This document shows, piece by piece, positions 61,870-64,000 of a DNA stretch of 64,000 nucleotides. A program made the translations under genes and the position numbers. Origin of the DNA: Phycisphaerales bacterium (GTDB taxonomy: Bacteria; Planctomycetota; UBA1135; UBA2386); the NCBI GenBank assembly GCA_020247305.1, contig JADCJE010000097.1, positions 1 to 64,000 on the forward strand. The letters run 5' to 3'. The notes under the pieces were generated by a model. That model worked only from the letters and a program-made list of their open reading frames with translations, searched no databases and was not told the DNA's origin. Position 1 is the stretch's first letter. The number at the start of each line of letters is the position of its first letter.

Positions 61870-61965
61870 CTCTGCTCGGTGGTCTGTGTGTTCTCTGTGG
61901 CCGTCCAACTTCTGCTGCCGCAGAAGAAAGGAACCACAGCGAGCACAGAGGACACAGAGGGCAGA
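61870..61965. repeat. CACAGAG-type imperfect inverted repeat
   Basis: The left arm contains tctgtgtgttctctgtgg; the right arm contains ccacagcgagcacagaggacacagag, its near reverse complement. In the centre cttctgc-tgcc-gcagaag (61909-61926) is a perfect 7-bp hairpin. Such CACAGAG-rich palindromic segments recur between genes in various bacteria; origin unclear. Confidence 0.7.
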
Positions 61966-62023
61966 CACCAAGAGCACGGCAGCAAGCAGCACCCAGTAGT
62001 CGCGGTGCAGCGGCTTGCAGTCC

Positions 62024-62109
62024 GCGAGCCCAAGCGCGCCGGCGCGTCCGGACGCTCGCCGCCGAGCCATGGCGAAGCCGCCGACTCGCCTGCGGTCAGT
62101 GGCTCCGCC
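62024..62109. repeat. Interspersed two-hairpin element, copy A
   Basis: GCGAGC (62024-62029) / GCTCGC (62054-62059) form the first hairpin, then a 48-base core (62062-62109). By my alignment the core matches copy B at 36 of 48 bases and shares the same layout as copy C at 30 kb. Confidence 0.65.
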
Positions 62110-62165
62110 CCGACCGCGCATCCGCGCGCCGCCCGGCACGCGTCTTCGCGCCCGGGGACTCGCGA

Positions 62166-62213
62166 CCGATCCTCGGCGAATCCACCGATTCGCCAGCGGT
62201 CGTCCGCTTCGCC
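62166..62213. repeat. Interspersed two-hairpin element, copy B (core)
   Basis: 48-base core starting ccgatcctcggcgaatcc. Inside, GGCGAATC-cacc-GATTCGCC is a perfect 8-bp hairpin. Confidence 0.7.
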
Positions 62214-62264
62214 ACGGACGTGAATCCACGCGCCGGATCGGCGCGCGTTCCGTGGCGCAGGCTC

Positions 62265-64000
62265 CTAGCGCGGCGGCGCGGCGAGCGACTGCAGGGCCTG
62301 CATGACGGCGAGGTCGCCGGGCGCGTGCTGCTGGGCCACCAGCAGTTCGCGGCGGGCTTCCGCCCCGCGACCGAGGTGCTGCAGCAACGCCGCGCGCTCG
62401 ATGCGCAAGTCGACCGGCGCAAGGCCGCGCGCAACGCTGGTGTCGAGGTGCGCCAGCGCGCCCGGCGCATCGCCGAGGCCGCGTCGTGCAGCGGCCGCGA
62501 GACGGAACACGTAGGCCTTTGGTGGCGCGATCGCGAGGCAGGACAGCGCCGCGGTCTCGGCCGCCGCGAAGGCAGCAACGTCCCCGCGCACGCGCCCCTG
62601 CTGCAGCAGCGCCTGCGCCTGCTGCGTCCGGACCCACGGATCGTCGTGGCGCAAGGCGCGCAAGGCAGCGGCAGCCGCGACGGCCCGCTCGGGTTGCGCG
62701 CTGCCGTCGGGCAGCGCCAGCAGGGCGGCGACGAGATCGGACAGCGGCGGCGCGTACGACGGATAGAGCGTGTTCGCCTTGGCGAGCGCATCGACGGCGC
62801 CAGCCACATCGCCAGCGCGCAAGCTGCTCGTGCCGAAGCCCCACCACGCGCGGAACGAGTCCTGCCGCACGGCGAGTTCCTGCTGCCAGATCAGCCGTTC
62901 GTCGCGGTACTGCAGCGAACGCATGGTCGAACGGCCGATGCCGGCGACGACGAGCACGGCGACGACCGACCAGCCGACCCGCTGCGGCAACCGCGACGAC
63001 CAGGCCGGCAGCGTGCGCGGCAAGGCGGCCAGGGCGACGAGTCCGACTCCGACCAGCGGGCCGTACAACCGGTGCTCGGCCAGCGGCATGTTGAGCGGTA
63101 TCAGCACCCAAGGCAGCGCGACCGCCCAGGCGAAGGCGGCACCGAGCCGCCGCAGCCGCGCAGTCGGGCCGGGCCAGACGGCAGCGACGGTCGCCGCGGC
63201 CATCGCCGCCCAACCAGCGAAAACGGCGGGTTCTACGAGGGACGTGCGGTAGACGACCTGCGGGTCGAACGACAGCCGCCAAGGCCAGATGGTCTGCAGC
63301 AGGCACCCGGGCAGCAGCGTGCCCATGGTGGCGAGTTGCACCAGCAACGTCCGGCCGCCGCCGGTCAGCGGATCACCGCCGGGCCGGTCGAGCAGTTGGA
63401 CCGTGGCCTCCCCGAGCACCGACCTTCGGACCAGCAGGTAGCCGACGACGACGAGCGCCATCGGCACGGCGCGCGCCACCGACGGCAGCAAGCGTCGGCG
63501 CCAGCTGCCGTGGCCGGCCAGCACGCCCTGCAGCGCGCACAGCGCCGGCACGACCACGCCGGTCTCCTTGGCGCCGCAGGCGATGACGACGCCGACACAC
63601 GACGTGCCGATGCCGACGACGGCGTGCGCGCCCCGTGACCACGCCAGATGACCGTGCAGCGCGACCAGCGCGCCGACCATCGCCAGCAGTTCGCTGCGCG
63701 CGGAGACGAGGTTGACCGCCTCGGACGCGAGCGGATGCACGGCGAAGAGGCCGGCGAACACGGCGCTGGCGACGAGGCGGCGCGACAGCCGCCACGCCCA
63801 CAGGAACCAGAGCACGGCGACGGTCGCGTGCAGCAGCACGTTGCCCGCCTTCAGGCTCCACGCTCCGGGATCGAGGGCCAGGTTGAGCGCGAAGCTGGTC
63901 AGCAACGCCGGCCGGTACATCGCGCCCGTGCCGGAACTGAACAACGTCGGATCGGTCCAGAACGCGCCGAGGTTGCCGAGGTCGCGCAGCGCGGCATTGC
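62265..64000 (-). CDS. TMTC-like membrane protein with C-terminal TPR region (5' partial)
   Basis: Polytopic membrane protein, at least 577 residues in the window and open beyond its edge (upstream codons read NAALRDLGNLGAFWTDPTL). The segment SGTGAMYRPALLTSFALNLAL followed by NVLLHATVAVLWFLWA matches the TMTC O-mannosyltransferase-like family, as does the loop LVQLATMGTLLPGCLLQTIWPWRLSFDP (DUF1736-like). About 8 membrane segments are followed, from about residue 360, by a soluble helical TPR region (RAWWGFGTSSLRAGDVAGAVDALAKANTLYP). It may glycosylate exported proteins; this is by family only. Confidence 0.85.
   Translation of the reverse strand, partial: NAALRDLGNLGAFWTDPTLFSSGTGAMYRPALLTSFALNLALDPGAWSLKAGNVLLHATVAVLWFLWAWRLSRRLVASAVFAGLFAVHPLASEAVNLVSARSELLAMVGALVALHGHLAWSRGAHAVVGIGTSCVGVVIACGAKETGVVVPALCALQGVLAGHGSWRRRLLPSVARAVPMALVVVGYLLVRRSVLGEATVQLLDRPGGDPLTGGGRTLLVQLATMGTLLPGCLLQTIWPWRLSFDPQVVYRTSLVEPAVFAGWAAMAAATVAAVWPGPTARLRRLGAAFAWAVALPWVLIPLNMPLAEHRLYGPLVGVGLVALAALPRTLPAWSSRLPQRVGWSVVAVLVVAGIGRSTMRSLQYRDERLIWQQELAVRQDSFRAWWGFGTSSLRAGDVAGAVDALAKANTLYPSYAPPLSDLVAALLALPDGSAQPERAVAAAAALRALRHDDPWVRTQQAQALLQQGRVRGDVAAFAAAETAALSCLAIAPPKAYVFRLAAAARRGLGDAPGALAHLDTSVARGLAPVDLRIERAALLQHLGRGAEARRELLVAQQHAPGDLAVMQALQSLAAPPR

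Larger units (their letters stand above)
61793..62264. other. 472-base convergent intergenic region rich in repeats
   Basis: No supported gene. It contains the CACAGAG inverted repeat (61870-61965) and two copies (A and B) of the interspersed two-hairpin element. A hairpin CGCGCCG-gat-CGGCGCG at 62229-62245 lies 20 bases past the TMTC-like stop and may terminate it. Local base composition is visibly less GC-rich around 61880-61970. Confidence 0.75.

Overview
The window is a gene-dense stretch of a bacterial chromosome with very high GC. Genes are tightly packed, often with 4-base ATGA or GTGA overlaps. I see one tRNA, no rRNA, no CRISPR array and no insertion sequence. Several things suggest a Planctomycetota-like (less likely Myxococcota-like) heterotroph: the extreme GC, many exported proteins of unknown family, an NtrC-type regulator, EF-hand and formylglycine-enzyme-like exported proteins, HEAT proteins and very large Gly-rich lipoproteins. 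This placement is an inference; no marker gene fixes the phylum.

Layout. 1-4.5 kb: two-component system with a large extracytoplasmic sensor, translationally coupled to a secreted protein, then a four-EF-hand secreted protein. 4.5-7.6 kb: NDH-2-like dehydrogenase and an exported M14 carboxypeptidase. 7.6-12.7 kb: class II aldolase/SDR fusion coupled to an ABC exporter, then an RluA-type pseudouridine synthase. 12.9-16.8 kb: HD-GYP response regulator, FGE-sulfatase-like exported protein, RmlC-like cupin. 16.8-19.4 kb: cardiolipin synthase, YcfL-like lipoprotein, tRNA-Thr(CGT). 19.4-24.1 kb: exported HEAT protein with an embedded degenerate receiver domain, divergent from a sigma-54 response regulator, then a LysM protein. 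24.3-33.4 kb: LolA-like protein coupled to a flavin-dependent-halogenase-like enzyme, hutU, an NAD-epimerase/DUF2867 protein, a GNAT enzyme, hutH and apaG. 33.8-40.5 kb: two small lipoproteins, a metallo-beta-lactamase-fold hydrolase, a serine hydrolase, the YdbS/YdbT pair and ComM. 40.5-54.4 kb: nine minus-strand genes with tiny gaps or overlaps (hypothetical, GT39-like protein, SLC13 transporter, CutA, phosphoesterase, NrnA, amidohydrolase, two paralogous Gly-rich lipoproteins). 54.8-64 kb: membrane-anchored helical-repeat protein, DUF4863 cupin, MogA, an Arg/His-rich protein, cystathionine beta-synthase, AlkD-like protein, TatD, and a TMTC-like membrane/TPR protein that runs off the window.

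How genes work together. hutH and hutU supply the first two steps of histidine degradation (histidine to urocanate to imidazolonepropionate), but they are separated by plus-strand genes and later steps are absent here. YdbS/YdbT and cardiolipin synthase serve the membrane; the LolA-like protein, YcfL-like lipoprotein and LysM protein serve the envelope. Three regulators (OmpR-type, HD-GYP, NtrC-type) provide signalling.

The most striking pattern is at the signal peptides. All eight exported non-lipoproteins with a recognisable cleavable signal peptide have Gln at or next to the expected +1 position, resembling the Q-rule known from Bacteroidetes. Other points of interest are the exported pseudo-receiver, the halogenase/LolA pair, the Gly-rich lipoprotein paralogs and a ~90-bp interspersed element whose hairpins are kept by compensatory changes.
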